DNA of 64,000 nt from Pedobacter miscanthi. GTDB lineage: Bacteria; Bacteroidota; Bacteroidia; Sphingobacteriales; Sphingobacteriaceae. Position numbers and translations under genes: made by a program. Positions 52,776 to 61,695 of the stretch are shown here, piece after piece; position 1 is the stretch's first letter; every line of letters starts with the position of its first letter. The notes beneath the pieces were generated by a model. The model made no database searches, was not told the origin of the DNA, and saw nothing but the letters and a program-made list of their open reading frames with translations. The stretch is from the NCBI RefSeq assembly GCF_003315595.1, contig NZ_QNQU01000001.1, positions 248,001 to 312,000 on the forward strand, given 5' to 3'.

Positions 52776-53417
52776 CTAGCCATTCCAGATAAAAGGTGCT
52801 TGTTTTAAAAACATAACTCCTTGTAACTGCTCAATAATAAACTCCGCAATGTTGGCAGCGTTAATCTGATCGCCATCGCAATTAAGCAAACTTGTTCCTA
52901 TTGCAGTTTGTTGGTCAGTCTGAATAATTAAAGGTAAACGGATCAAAGTCCATTCGAGACTACTTCCTGAAAGCATTTCGTATTCTTTTTGCCGGTTCGC
53001 TGTAGAAACCGGATAATTCTCATGCATCCACTGGGTAGCAAATTTGGTTTTGGCATCTTTTTCATCAAAAGACGTATCTACATTAATGCCAGTAATTACA
53101 ATATAACGTTTCAGTCCTAAAGCTTTCATTGCCGTTAATATATTAGCAGCTGATTGCGTAAAGATTGTTTTTTCACTGGCAGGTTGGCCCATACCCAAGG
53201 CACTGATTACCATATCGCAGCCTTGTATAAAGGAATGTACCGTTTCTGCATCTTTAACGTCGCCTGTTACAGTTTCCAGCGAAGGATGATGGACCTGAAG
53301 TTTTTCGGGATTTCTAACAAGGGCTTTTACCCTATAGTTTTGCGCCAACAGCGCTTTTAAAATATAAGTACCAGCTTTACCCGTGGCACCAATTAAAGCA
53401 ATTTTTAAATCTTGCAT
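52776..53417 (-). CDS. NAD(P)-binding protein, NmrA/SDR-like
   Basis: Atypical SDR of the NAD(P)H-binding (NmrA/BVR-B-like) group, 213 residues. LKIALIGATGKAGTYILKAL contains GxTGxxG; ALVRNPEKLQVHHPSLETVT and GDVKDAETVHSFIQGCDMVI follow in the family pattern, and VITGINVDTSFDE is mid-domain. No Tyr-x3-Lys seen at the usual place. Could be a flavin/quinone-type reductase; exact activity not inferable. Lies just past the tandem repeat, convergent with GNAT. Confidence 0.85.
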   Translation of the reverse strand: MQDLKIALIGATGKAGTYILKALLAQNYRVKALVRNPEKLQVHHPSLETVTGDVKDAETVHSFIQGCDMVISALGMGQPASEKTIFTQSAANILTAMKALGLKRYIVITGINVDTSFDEKDAKTKFATQWMHENYPVSTANRQKEYEMLSGSSLEWTLIRLPLIIQTDQQTAIGTSLLNCDGDQINAANIAEFIIEQLQGVMFLKQAPFIWNG

Positions 53418-54039
53418 GATGTTCTCTTTATAAAATTTCAGAAAATAATGGTTTAGTCCCCGTTATCGGATGGATAAGGGAATTTCAGAACGGGGTTCTG
53501 TTTGGGGAATATTTTATAAAGAGATTTTAATAAGACTAATGTAAGAAAAAAAAATCGTCATCTCGACTGGAACGTCCCGAATATTCGGGAGAGAGATCTA
53601 TCTCGAGACAGATTTAGCTTCGTTGAGCACTAACGTTGTTCTCGACTTCGCCACCATTGACATTACCCAGTAATTCGCTAAAAACAAGCAACTTACATGC
53701 AAATAGCATTTCCACCCAGCTAGGCCAAAGCATACATCACCGTTCACCTTAGTTCCGGCCTAACAAATTTTTCGGGTTCCACAGACCAAGCTAACATACC
53801 GGCTTCCAAAGAAAAATTTTCAGCCGGCGTTTTTGGTTCTTTTTGACGCCAAAAAGAAGGAGCCCTTCGGCGGCGGCGAGCCGAGGCAAGGTTGCGCAGT
53901 AGGGTAAAAAACTAGGATTTCGGTCGGTGTGACACCGACCGATAGAAGTAATCGTCATTGCATTAAAGGATTATTAACCACGAAGACACAAAGAACACAA
54001 AGCAATTTTTTTGGTGCCTTGCGCCTTTGTGGTAAAACA
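53418..54039. other. Intergenic region with dispersed repeat and hairpin
   Basis: No gene visible. About 53700-53910 is a repeat (CCAGCTAGGCC, GGCCTAACAAATTTTTCGGG, GCCCTTCGGCGGCGGCGAG) with an inverted homolog at about 60400-60600. TCGGTCGGTGT-G-ACACCGACCGA at 53919-53941 is a perfect hairpin about 100 bases beyond trpA and could be its terminator. Confidence 0.7.
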
Positions 54040-54807
54040 TTAATCCTTAAATTTCTTCATAAAATTACTCACGCTTTCCTCTAAATTTCCATCGGCGATG
54101 GCTTTAACGAAAGCGGTGCCGATAATAGCTCCATTGGCATACGAGCAGGCTTTATCGAAAGTTTGTTTATCACTGATCCCGAAACCGATCATGGTAGGGT
54201 TTTTAAGGTTCAGGTTTTTAATTCTGCTAAAATAAGCTTCAGTGGTATTGCCCACTTCGAGGTTTTTACCTGTAGTAGCAGATGAGGATAACAGATAAAT
54301 AAATCCGTTGGTTAAACCGTCTATTTTGTGGATACGCTCTTCAGCAGTTTGAGGGGTAATTAAAAAGACATTGCTCAGGTTGTGTTTTTCGAAGCAATCT
54401 TTATAAAATTCCTCATACTCTACCATTGGCAGATCGGGAACAATACAACCATCTACGCCTACTTCGGCACAGGCCTCGCAGAATTTTTCTACGCCAAACT
54501 GCAAAACAGGGTTTACATAGCCCATTAATAAAACAGGGATGCTTACTTTTTTGCGCAGATCTTTTAACTGTTCGAAAAGCAGCTGAAGTGTCATGCCCTG
54601 ATCCAATGATTGTTTACTACTGGCCTGAATCACCGGCCCATCGGCAACAGGATCGGAATAAGGGAAGCCTATTTCGAGTATATCCGCGCCTGATTGCTCT
54701 AGTAATTCAGCAATTTGTAAGGTATCGCCAGTATTCGGATAACCAGCGGTATAATAAATTGATAATATATTTTTCTTCTCCTGGAAGAGTTGTTTAATAC
54801 GGTTCAT
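54040..54807 (-). CDS. trpA: Tryptophan synthase alpha subunit
   Basis: TIM-barrel enzyme that cleaves indole-3-glycerol phosphate to indole. Diagnostic: LSIYYTAGYPNTGDTLQIAE, DILEIGFPYSDPVADGPVIQ (catalytic Glu and substrate loop), GVDGCIVPDLPMVEYEEF (catalytic Asp), IYLLSSSATTGKNLE and MIGFGISDKQTFDKA. 255 residues. It follows trpB after an 80-base gap that contains an inserted repeat hairpin. Confidence 0.97.
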   Translation of the reverse strand: MNRIKQLFQEKKNILSIYYTAGYPNTGDTLQIAELLEQSGADILEIGFPYSDPVADGPVIQASSKQSLDQGMTLQLLFEQLKDLRKKVSIPVLLMGYVNPVLQFGVEKFCEACAEVGVDGCIVPDLPMVEYEEFYKDCFEKHNLSNVFLITPQTAEERIHKIDGLTNGFIYLLSSSATTGKNLEVGNTTEAYFSRIKNLNLKNPTMIGFGISDKQTFDKACSYANGAIIGTAFVKAIADGNLEESVSNFMKKFKD

Positions 54808-54835
54808 TTTTTTGAGATTTGAGATGCGAGATGTG

Positions 54836-54875
54836 AGATATGAGAACCAGGCAGTACGTCTAATATCTCATATCT
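54836..54875. repeat. Inverted repeat between trpB and trpA
   Basis: AGATATGAGA (54836-54845) and TCTCATATCT (54866-54875) form a 10-bp stem in the trpB-trpA spacer, surrounded by gagatgtgagat-like low-complexity sequence. It looks like a dispersed-repeat insertion inside the operon. Confidence 0.65.
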
Positions 54876-54887
54876 AGTGTCTCATAT

Positions 54888-56069
54888 CTATAAATTAAAA
54901 TATTTGATATAGGTATCCAGATCCTTGTCGCCACGACCTGAAAGGCAAACCACTACATTTTCGCCACCTTTAAATTCCATTTTTTCTAAATAAGCCAGGG
55001 CATGTGCACTTTCGATGGCAGGAATAATTCCTTCCAGTTTTGTGCAAAGCAAACCAGCATCTAAACTTTCTTCATCAGTGATGGAAACATATTGTCCGCG
55101 GCCGGTTTTAAACAAATGCGCATGTTGCGGACCAATGCCCGGATAATCTAATCCGGCTGAAACCGAGTGAGGTTCAACTACCTGCCCGTCTGGTGTTTGC
55201 ATTAAAATGCTTCTGCTACCGTGTAAAACACCTTCTTTACCCAGGTAAGTCGTTGCTGCAGAAAACCCGCTCGATACGCCTTTTCCAGCTGCTTCAACGG
55301 CAATCAGTTTAACATTTTCATCATCCATAAAATGATAGAACATTCCCATGGCGTTACTTCCACCACCAACGCAAGCCAGAACATAATCAGGCTGGTCGCT
55401 TCCGGTTTGTTCCAATAATTGTTTTTTGGTTTCTTCGGAGATAATCGATTGAAAAATCGCCACCATATCAGGATAAGGGTGCGGACCAACCACAGAACCA
55501 ATAATGTAATGTGTATCAACCGGGTTATTAATCCAATCGCGCATCGCCTCGTTAGTAGCGTCTTTTAAGGTTTTGCTACCCGAACTTGCCGGAACAACTT
55601 TTGCACCCAGCATCTTCATGCGCGCAACGTTTGGTGCCTGACGTTCGATATCAACCTCTCCCATGTAAATTACACATTCAAGATTACGCAAAGCACAAAC
55701 CGTTGCCGTGGCTACCCCATGCTGTCCAGCACCTGTTTCGGCGATAATCCTTTTTTTACCCAGTTTTTCGGCTAATAAAATCTGTCCGATGGTATTGTTG
55801 ATCTTATGTGCCCCGGTATGGTTTAAATCTTCCCTTTTTAAGAAAATATTGGCACCATATCTTTCCGAATACCTTTTGGCAAGATATAAAGGCGAAGGAC
55901 GCCCAACATAATCTTTTAACAATTGATGAAATTCCTTTTGAAAATCGGCATCATCAATAATCTTTAAATAGTTTTGACGCAATTCTTCTACGTTCGGATA
56001 AAGCATTTCGGGGATGTAAGCACCTCCAAAATCTCCGTAATATCCTTTTTCGTTTACTTTGTATTTCAT
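54888..56069 (-). CDS. trpB: Tryptophan synthase beta subunit
   Basis: PLP enzyme that joins indole to serine. Start is the ATG ending at 56069 ([20 protein letters not shown]); a frame to 56102 adds eleven residues. The PLP Lys is in [14 protein letters not shown], the phosphate loop in VGGGSNAMG, plus [20 protein letters not shown] and [20 protein letters not shown]. 393 residues. Between trpF and trpA. Confidence 0.97.
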   Translation of the reverse strand: MKYKVNEKGYYGDFGGAYIPEMLYPNVEELRQNYLKIIDDADFQKEFHQLLKDYVGRPSPLYLAKRYSERYGANIFLKREDLNHTGAHKINNTIGQILLAEKLGKKRIIAETGAGQHGVATATVCALRNLECVIYMGEVDIERQAPNVARMKMLGAKVVPASSGSKTLKDATNEAMRDWINNPVDTHYIIGSVVGPHPYPDMVAIFQSIISEETKKQLLEQTGSDQPDYVLACVGGGSNAMGMFYHFMDDENVKLIAVEAAGKGVSSGFSAATTYLGKEGVLHGSRSILMQTPDGQVVEPHSVSAGLDYPGIGPQHAHLFKTGRGQYVSITDEESLDAGLLCTKLEGIIPAIESAHALAYLEKMEFKGGENVVVCLSGRGDKDLDTYIKYFNL

Positions 56070-56105
56070 ATTTATTTTATTATTTCCTTTGGTTGAAACC
56101 AAAGG

Positions 56106-56735
56106 CTATGAATTCATTTCTTTTATAAATGCTTTAATCTTTTCTGCATCCTTCAGGCCTGGTTCGGTTTCGAAACGGCTGTTGATATCCAATGCATATA
56201 AACGCTCGTCGTTTATGTTTTTTATGGCAGGGGCATGTTCTAAATCAATTCCACCGCTTAAAAAGTAAGGTTTGGTGTAAGTATATCGGTCTAAAACAGA
56301 CCAGTTAAATGTTTTTCCGGATCCGCCGTGTATTTTTGTTTTGGTATCAAAAAGAAAATAATCCACGACATCTAAATAAGGTTTTAAAGCTGAAAAATCG
56401 AAATCTTCATCTATTCCGAAAGCTTTAATTACTTCTAGAACGGGAAACGTTGATTTTAGTTCCGCACAATATTCAGGAGATTCGCTGCCATGTAACTGAA
56501 CTACTTTCAGCTTTAATAAGTTTACCCTCTCCTTTACTTTTTTTAAGTCTTCATTGACGAAAACACCTACAGTTTTAATTTCTGAAGGAATGTATTTAAT
56601 CAATTCTGCAGAAACCTCACTGATTACCCTGGGCGTTTTTTCATAAAAAATAAAACCCATGTAATCCGGCTGCAACTCAGCAACCGCAGCAATATTCGCT
56701 GCCAAACGCATTCCGCAAACTTTTAACTTTAACAT
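56106..56735 (-). CDS. trpF: Phosphoribosylanthranilate isomerase
   Basis: TIM-barrel isomerase of tryptophan synthesis, 209 residues. LKVCGMRLAANIAAVAEL holds the catalytic Cys; MGFIFYEKTPRVIS, VVQLHGSESPEYC, FLFDTKTKIHGGSGKTFNWS (catalytic Asp) and PYFLSGGIDLEHA with LDINSRFETEPGLKD are standard. It overlaps trpD by seven bases. It is not fused to trpC. Confidence 0.96.
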   Translation of the reverse strand: MLKLKVCGMRLAANIAAVAELQPDYMGFIFYEKTPRVISEVSAELIKYIPSEIKTVGVFVNEDLKKVKERVNLLKLKVVQLHGSESPEYCAELKSTFPVLEVIKAFGIDEDFDFSALKPYLDVVDYFLFDTKTKIHGGSGKTFNWSVLDRYTYTKPYFLSGGIDLEHAPAIKNINDERLYALDINSRFETEPGLKDAEKIKAFIKEMNS

Positions 56736-57718
56736 GCCAGTAAGTTTTTGAAACTGTTTAATGCTTTTTTACCCATTAACGAGCCTTCTGCTTCGTAATA
56801 GCAATCGGCAAAAGATAGCTCAGGTTTTATGGTTTTAATGGCCAGTGCCGAATTACAAAGCACCACATTGTTCTGTACATCGGTAGCTTCGCCATTAAGT
56901 ACATCCATAAATATTTTGGCCGATGATTCTACTGTATCACCACCTTTAATGGCATTAACATCCACTTTTTCGAAGCCCATATCATCAAGCGTTAAAATCT
57001 GCTCACCCCTGTTGCTAAAGGTTTTCACATCGCAGGTTAACGAAATTTCATCGTAGCCTTCTAATGCATGTACAATGGTATAACTTTTATCGGTATCCTG
57101 ATATAAATAAGCATACAAACGGGCCAGTTCCAGACTAAAAACACCTACCATCTGGTATTTTGGCTGCCCGGGGTTAACCATCGGCCCCAACATATTGAAA
57201 AACGTTTTCACGCCGAGTTCCTTACGGATAGGTGCAACAATTTTCATCGCAGGGTTAAACAAAGGGGCGTGTAGAAAACAGATTCCCGCTTGATCCAGGT
57301 TACGTTTTAAAGTGTCTTCATTATTGGTAAAGGTATAACCCAGGTATTCCATCACATTCGAAGATCCGCAACCCGACGAAACGCCATAGTTCCCATGTTT
57401 AGCCACTGGGTAACCGGCACCAGCCACCACAAAAGATGATAAAGTAGAAATATTGAAGGTATCCTTTCCATCCCCCCCGGTGCCACAAAGATCAATCAGA
57501 TCGTAACCCGAAAGGTTGGTTTTTACGCACATATCCAGCATCGCATCGCGGAAACCCTGCAACTCCTGCACGGTAATGTTGCGCATGGCATAAGCGGTGA
57601 TAAAAGCGGCAATCTGCGAGGAATTGAAGGCACCTTCTGATATGGAGATCAGGATATTTTTCGCCTCTTCCCTACTAAAGCTCTTGTTCTCGAATAAATG
57701 GTTTAATATTTTTTTCAT
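56729..57718 (-). CDS. trpD: Anthranilate phosphoribosyltransferase
   Basis: Transfers phosphoribose from PRPP to anthranilate, 329 residues. The PRPP loop is DLCGTGGDGKDTFNISTLSS; AKHGNYGVSSGCGSSNVMEY, LGVKTFFNMLGPMVNPGQPK and VHALEGYDEISLT are diagnostic. First trp gene here on the minus strand; trpE, trpG and trpC are not found on either side within the window. Confidence 0.97.
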   Translation of the reverse strand: MKKILNHLFENKSFSREEAKNILISISEGAFNSSQIAAFITAYAMRNITVQELQGFRDAMLDMCVKTNLSGYDLIDLCGTGGDGKDTFNISTLSSFVVAGAGYPVAKHGNYGVSSGCGSSNVMEYLGYTFTNNEDTLKRNLDQAGICFLHAPLFNPAMKIVAPIRKELGVKTFFNMLGPMVNPGQPKYQMVGVFSLELARLYAYLYQDTDKSYTIVHALEGYDEISLTCDVKTFSNRGEQILTLDDMGFEKVDVNAIKGGDTVESSAKIFMDVLNGEATDVQNNVVLCNSALAIKTIKPELSFADCYYEAEGSLMGKKALNSFKNLLAC

Positions 57719-58130
57719 GTTTATTGCTCAATGTTATTTAACCACAGATGAAAAGGATGAACACGGATAAAAATCTGTGTGTATCTGTGCTCATCTGTGG
57801 CTCATTCTTAATTTACGCCATGGTTTGTGTCTCCACAAACCATTTATGTTTATTCCGGTTCGTAGAGACACGAACCGGAATATGTTTATTAACCACCCCG
57901 TCCTGCGGACATCCCCTCCACGGGAGGGGAATGGCGCATAAAAAAAAGGATTGCTTTTTGGGCAATCCTCTTCGTTGTGTTTAAAATATTTTAAAATATA
58001 TAACAATAGAATTTGCCTAACGAATTTCGTTATGCCACCACCAATTGTTATTTAAGTTTTTAATTATCATGTTTGTATAAAGCAAATATTGATATAGTTT
58101 TTTAATATTCCAAAATCTTTCTAAAAATAT
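57719..58130. other. Intergenic region with repeat hairpins
   Basis: Holds ACCACAGATGA/TCATCTGTGG (about 57737 and 57793) as an inverted repeat, a CCACGGGAGGGG repeat also seen near 59.25 kb, and an intrinsic-terminator-like hairpin (57940-57969). No gene is supported; two open frames here run through the repeats. Confidence 0.65.
57940..57969 (-). terminator. Orphan intrinsic terminator
   Basis: Minus strand AGGATTGC (57969-57962) pairs with GCAATCCT (57954-57947), seven-base loop, then seven T. No annotated minus-strand gene lies directly upstream, so either a short untranslated RNA starts between 57970 and about 58100 or it is a relic. Confidence 0.7.
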
Positions 58131-59072
58131 ATGTCTTTCTTCAAAAGAAAAGTACAGTTTAATGATGATTTGGGGTTCGGATCCAATCCGGTAACCAAAA
58201 ATCAGCGTATGCTAAATCCCGATGGTTCAGCAAATATAGAACGTACGGGTTTGCCATGGTTTAAGTTTGATGATACCTATACCCGTTTGGTTACCATGAG
58301 CTGGACACGGTTTTTCTTCGTTATATTACTTGCCTACCTCGTGGTAAACACCATTTTCGCAGTTTTATATAATTTAATCGGTATCGAAAACCTCGATGGT
58401 GCTAAAGGCGTAACCCTGCGCGATCAGTTTTTTGATGCTTTTTTCTTTTCGGCACAAACCATTTCTACAGTAGGTTATGGTCATATTTCACCGCAGGGTT
58501 TTATTACCAGCGTATTGGCCGCTTTCGAAAGCATGTTGGGTTTACTGGCATTTGCACTGGCTACAGGATTGCTTTATGGCCGTTTCAGCCGACCTACTTC
58601 TAAAGTGAGTTTTAGTAAAAAAATGGTAATTGCACCTTACGAAAACGGTCATGGGTTGATGTGCCGTCTGGTTAATTTACGCCGCAACCAGCTTATCGAA
58701 GTGGAGGTCCAGATGGTGATGTCGTACAACGAAACCGTTGATGGTAAACACGTACGGAGATTTTATCCTCTTGCCTTAGAGCGCGATAAAATCGGCATCT
58801 TATCTTTAAACTGGACACTGGTGCATGCCATTACCGAAGATAGTCCGTTTTACGAAAAATCGTTAACGGAACTGCAACAGGCGGAGGTCGAAATTTTTGT
58901 GATGTTAAAGGCTTTTGACGATACTTTTTCGCAGACCATTCATACCAGAACAAGTTATCAGGACGAAGAAATAGAAATGGACGCTAAGTTTGATAAGATG
59001 TATTATCATAACGAAGAGGGCAAAATGGTGATGGATTATAGTAAGCTGGATAAGGTGACGCGGACAGTGTAA
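58131..59072 (+). CDS. Inward-rectifier (Kir-type) potassium channel
   Basis: KirBac-like channel, 313 residues. Two transmembrane helices (about 60-82 and 128-150) flank the pore loop with selectivity filter TVGYG (T113-G117). The N-terminal slide-helix region WFKFDDTYTRLVTMSWTRFF and a C-terminal IgG-like cytoplasmic domain (MCRLVNLRRNQLIEVEVQMV, FYPLALERDKIGILSLNWTL) complete the eukaryote-like Kir architecture. Stands alone, divergent from trpD. Probably sets potassium conductance; gating ligand unknown. Confidence 0.95.
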   Translation: MSFFKRKVQFNDDLGFGSNPVTKNQRMLNPDGSANIERTGLPWFKFDDTYTRLVTMSWTRFFFVILLAYLVVNTIFAVLYNLIGIENLDGAKGVTLRDQFFDAFFFSAQTISTVGYGHISPQGFITSVLAAFESMLGLLAFALATGLLYGRFSRPTSKVSFSKKMVIAPYENGHGLMCRLVNLRRNQLIEVEVQMVMSYNETVDGKHVRRFYPLALERDKIGILSLNWTLVHAITEDSPFYEKSLTELQQAEVEIFVMLKAFDDTFSQTIHTRTSYQDEEIEMDAKFDKMYYHNEEGKMVMDYSKLDKVTRTV

Positions 59073-59285
59073 ATCTTACTTTTTTTATTTTTAAAAGTTC
59101 TTTTTGTTTTTTGGAAAGCAGGTTTCTGTGCCAATGGGTTACGGTAGTCCCGCCATACGCTTTATTCCGATGAAAAATCGGAATGCCCGCTACTGTCGGG
59201 TTTAGGTAGGTTGAGTAGGTGCAATAAATAAAACCACCCCGCCTTGCAGGCACCCCTCCAAAGGAGGGGAATTAAGAATTGCCCC

Positions 59286-59332
59286 AAAGTTGTCAACTTT
59301 AATAGCAAGGAGGCAAGAAAGTTGACAACTTT
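59286..59332. repeat. Hairpin repeat AAAGTTGTCAACTTT
   Basis: AAAGTTGTCAACTTT (59286-59300) and AAAGTTGACAACTTT (59318-59332) are exact inverted copies around a 17-base loop, touching the stop of the convergent esterase gene. The core is shared with 10764-10806. Probably a dispersed hairpin that also serves as terminator. Confidence 0.65.
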
Positions 59333-60171
59333 TAGGAAGATGTCTTTTGGATAAATTCCACAATATCTTTATACAATTGATTTCCACCAAAAATCATCTG
59401 ACTGATCATTGGAACATGGCTTTTGCCTTTAATTTCTTTTATTTCGACAGAAACATGGTTCGCTTTAAGTTTTTCGTATAACCTTGGCGTTTGCAATTTA
59501 ATGGCACCATAAGTTTTACTTCCATAAAAAAGCAGATGCGGATTTTTGATATTATTTACATAATCCAGCGGCGATGCCACTTTCCAAACCGCCGGCTGAT
59601 CGGTAAAAGTCCTGATGAAATCGAAATAAAAATGGTCTTTTTCGGCTGTGGTTAAATATTCTTGCATATCCAAACCAAAGGGATCGCTCAGGATTACGCC
59701 TTTGATTGGGTTTTTAATTTCAGCTTTTTTAAAATATTTAGGGTCAGCATTGATCAGTTCGCCCAGGTGTGCCCCGGCCGAATGCCCCATTACAAAAATC
59801 TTTTCCGGACTGGCGGCATAATCGGCAATATGTTCCTGAACCCATTTTACGGCCAAAGCACAATCATCGCCCATTTTTTCATATTGAACATTTGGCGCTA
59901 AAGGATAATTGATAATCACAGTAACCACACCTTTCCGCGCGAAATTCCTGCCCAGCCACCAGTACGTTTCCTTTTTGCCACTGCTCCATGAACCACCGTG
60001 AATAAAAATTAACACAGGTTTATTTTTAATACTATCGTTTTTATAAAAAATATTCAGCGTATTGGCTTCGTTTGTATTGCCCGCATAATTTATATTTTTT
60101 ACTTTTTTAACCTGCGCAGAAGAAAGTATGGTTTGAAATAAGAGCATCAATAAAACAAGGGATTTGTACAT
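59332..60171 (-). CDS. Secreted alpha/beta hydrolase (esterase)
   Basis: Serine esterase of the hormone-sensitive-lipase-like group, 279 residues, with signal peptide MYKSLVLLMLLFQTILSSAQ. HGGSWSSGKKETYWWLGRNF is the oxyanion-hole loop (HGG), VMGHSAGAHLGELI the nucleophile elbow (GHSAG), and the Asp and His of the triad are likely in the LLFYGSKTYG and GKSHVPMISQ regions. Substrate unknown. Monocistronic; a repeat-rich spacer precedes it. Confidence 0.9.
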   Translation of the reverse strand: MYKSLVLLMLLFQTILSSAQVKKVKNINYAGNTNEANTLNIFYKNDSIKNKPVLIFIHGGSWSSGKKETYWWLGRNFARKGVVTVIINYPLAPNVQYEKMGDDCALAVKWVQEHIADYAASPEKIFVMGHSAGAHLGELINADPKYFKKAEIKNPIKGVILSDPFGLDMQEYLTTAEKDHFYFDFIRTFTDQPAVWKVASPLDYVNNIKNPHLLFYGSKTYGAIKLQTPRLYEKLKANHVSVEIKEIKGKSHVPMISQMIFGGNQLYKDIVEFIQKTSS

Positions 60172-60681
60172 AAAAAAGGTTTTTCATCTCAGCTTAAATA
60201 AACGAAATTGTTGAGGTGGTGGATTTTTATAATTGACTCGTCACCCTGAATTTATTTCAGGGTCTCTATTTATGCAATAATGTATTTGAGGCTCCACCAA
60301 ACATTCAGATTTGGTATTACAGGTCGAAATGTTCGTCAATTCAGGTTTAAAGGTATTAGAAAAGGAATTAATATTGATAATATTAAATATTTTTTCCCAG
60401 CGGCACTGTCTTGCCTCGGCTCACCGCCGCCGAAGGGCTCTTTCTTTTTGCTGTCAAAAAGAAACAAAAAACACCGGCTGAAAATTTTTCTTTGGACGCT
60501 AGTGGGGTGGCTAGATGGGTGGAACCCGAAAAATTTGTTAGGCCGGATTTAAGTAAAACGGAGATACAATGCTTCGGCCTAGCTGGTTTGAAACGCATAC
60601 TCGAAATAATTTGTTCATTATTAACGATATATTTTATTTATACCTTACGCCCAAACCTTCCACCTTTATACCCTCAGTCTT
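60172..60681. other. Intergenic region with dispersed repeat
   Basis: About 60400-60600 is an inverted copy of the repeat at 53700-53910 (both contain GCCGAAG, CCGGCTGAAAATTTTTCTTT and the AAATTTGTTAGGCCGGAT word). GTCACCCTGAATTTATTTCA near 60240 is another fragment. Open frames at 60280-60713 are in this repeat and are not genes. Confidence 0.75.
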
Positions 60682-61500
60682 CTACCCTTTTATCAACGGA
60701 TTCTTCTCTTTAGCAAACAAATCAAATACTTTTTTATCAACAAAAGCCGGGAAAAGTTTATTCATCCAAACGGCTAATTTGCCTTGTCCGGTCATGATGA
60801 GAGTGCGTTTACGTTTTTCGATACCATCAGCAATAATACTGGCTACTTCTTCTGACGACATCATTTTGCCTTCGTCCATACTGGTTTCGCCATGCGCAGC
60901 GCCATCTTTTGATAAAGCGGTAACACGGATGTTGGAAGCGGTAAAACCCGGACAGGCCAGCAGCACATTTACGCCGGTTTTTAACAATTCGGTACGCAAA
61001 GATTCCATAAACCCATTCATCGCAAATTTAGAGGCCGAATAACCTGTTCTGCCCGGTAAACCACGATAACCGGCAATTGATGAAACGCCAACAATGGTTC
61101 CTTTGGTTTTTAAAATCTCAGGTAAAGCATATTTGGTACAGTAAACCGTTCCCCAGAAGTTTACATCCATCAGGTTTTTAAGCACCGATAAATCCAGATC
61201 GTTAAACAGGGCACGCATTGATAAACCTGCATTGTTTACCAGAATATCAATCTTTTGAAACGAAACTAAAGCTTGTTTAATAATGAGTTCGCAATCGGCT
61301 TCGTTACTTACATCGGCCTGAACAGCCACAGCCCGGATGCCATATTTTTTTTCGAGGTCGGCAGTGATTTCGCAAAGGGTTACATATTGACGGGCAGCTA
61401 AAACCAGATTGGCGCCACGTTCTGCAAATTCTTCGGCACAGGCTTTTCCAATTCCGCTCGAAGCCCCGGTGATGATGATTACTTTATTTTTCAGGTTCAT
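60682..61500 (-). CDS. Short-chain dehydrogenase/reductase
   Basis: Classical SDR, 272 residues from the ATG ending at 61500. VIIITGASSGIGKACAEEFA is the cofactor loop (TGxxxGIG), NNAGLSMRA the structural motif, and VSSIAGYRGLPGRTGYSASK the catalytic Ser-Tyr-Lys triad. ACPGFTASNIRVTAL is the post-active-site loop. Residues 237-272 include a basic, hydrophobic tail. Oxidises or reduces an unidentified alcohol/carbonyl. Followed in reading order by a repeat spacer. Confidence 0.93.
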   Translation of the reverse strand: MNLKNKVIIITGASSGIGKACAEEFAERGANLVLAARQYVTLCEITADLEKKYGIRAVAVQADVSNEADCELIIKQALVSFQKIDILVNNAGLSMRALFNDLDLSVLKNLMDVNFWGTVYCTKYALPEILKTKGTIVGVSSIAGYRGLPGRTGYSASKFAMNGFMESLRTELLKTGVNVLLACPGFTASNIRVTALSKDGAAHGETSMDEGKMMSSEEVASIIADGIEKRKRTLIMTGQGKLAVWMNKLFPAFVDKKVFDLFAKEKNPLIKG

Positions 61501-61570
61501 TTGTAGTAGCAAGATTTCAGTATCGAGTATTAAGGTTTGAGTAGTGAGTATATGGTATCAAGTGTGTAGT

Positions 61571-61668
61571 AGCAAGTATAGAGTAGCAAGTATAGAGTAG
61601 CAAGTATAGGGTAACAAGTATAAAGTAGCAAGTATAAAGTAGCAAGTATAAAGTAGCAAGTATCAAGA
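61571..61668. repeat. 14-bp tandem repeat, seven copies
   Basis: AGCAAGTATA(G/A)AGT repeats with period exactly 14 from 61571, 61585, 61599, 61613 (AACAAG variant), 61627, 61641 and 61655. Degenerate related sequence precedes it from about 61525. It separates the SDR from recR; slippage-prone VNTR rather than coding or CRISPR. Confidence 0.88.
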
Positions 61669-61695
61669 TATGATGTTGCTAAGGTTAAATTATGA

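Noticed and set aside
53919..53941. Palindrome near trpA as a Trp-type operator
   Set aside because: It lies downstream of trpA, not before the cluster, and is a simple stable hairpin.
57748..58006. Two opposite open frames of about 75 residues upstream of the Kir gene
   Set aside because: Composed of repeat hairpins and a terminator; no start signal.
60280..61042. Overlapping plus-strand open frames of 90 to 157 residues
   Set aside because: They translate a dispersed repeat and the antisense of the SDR gene.
61571..61668. Seven short repeats upstream of the short-chain dehydrogenase start, CRISPR-like at first sight
   Set aside because: Period of 14 bases with no spacers; a simple tandem repeat.
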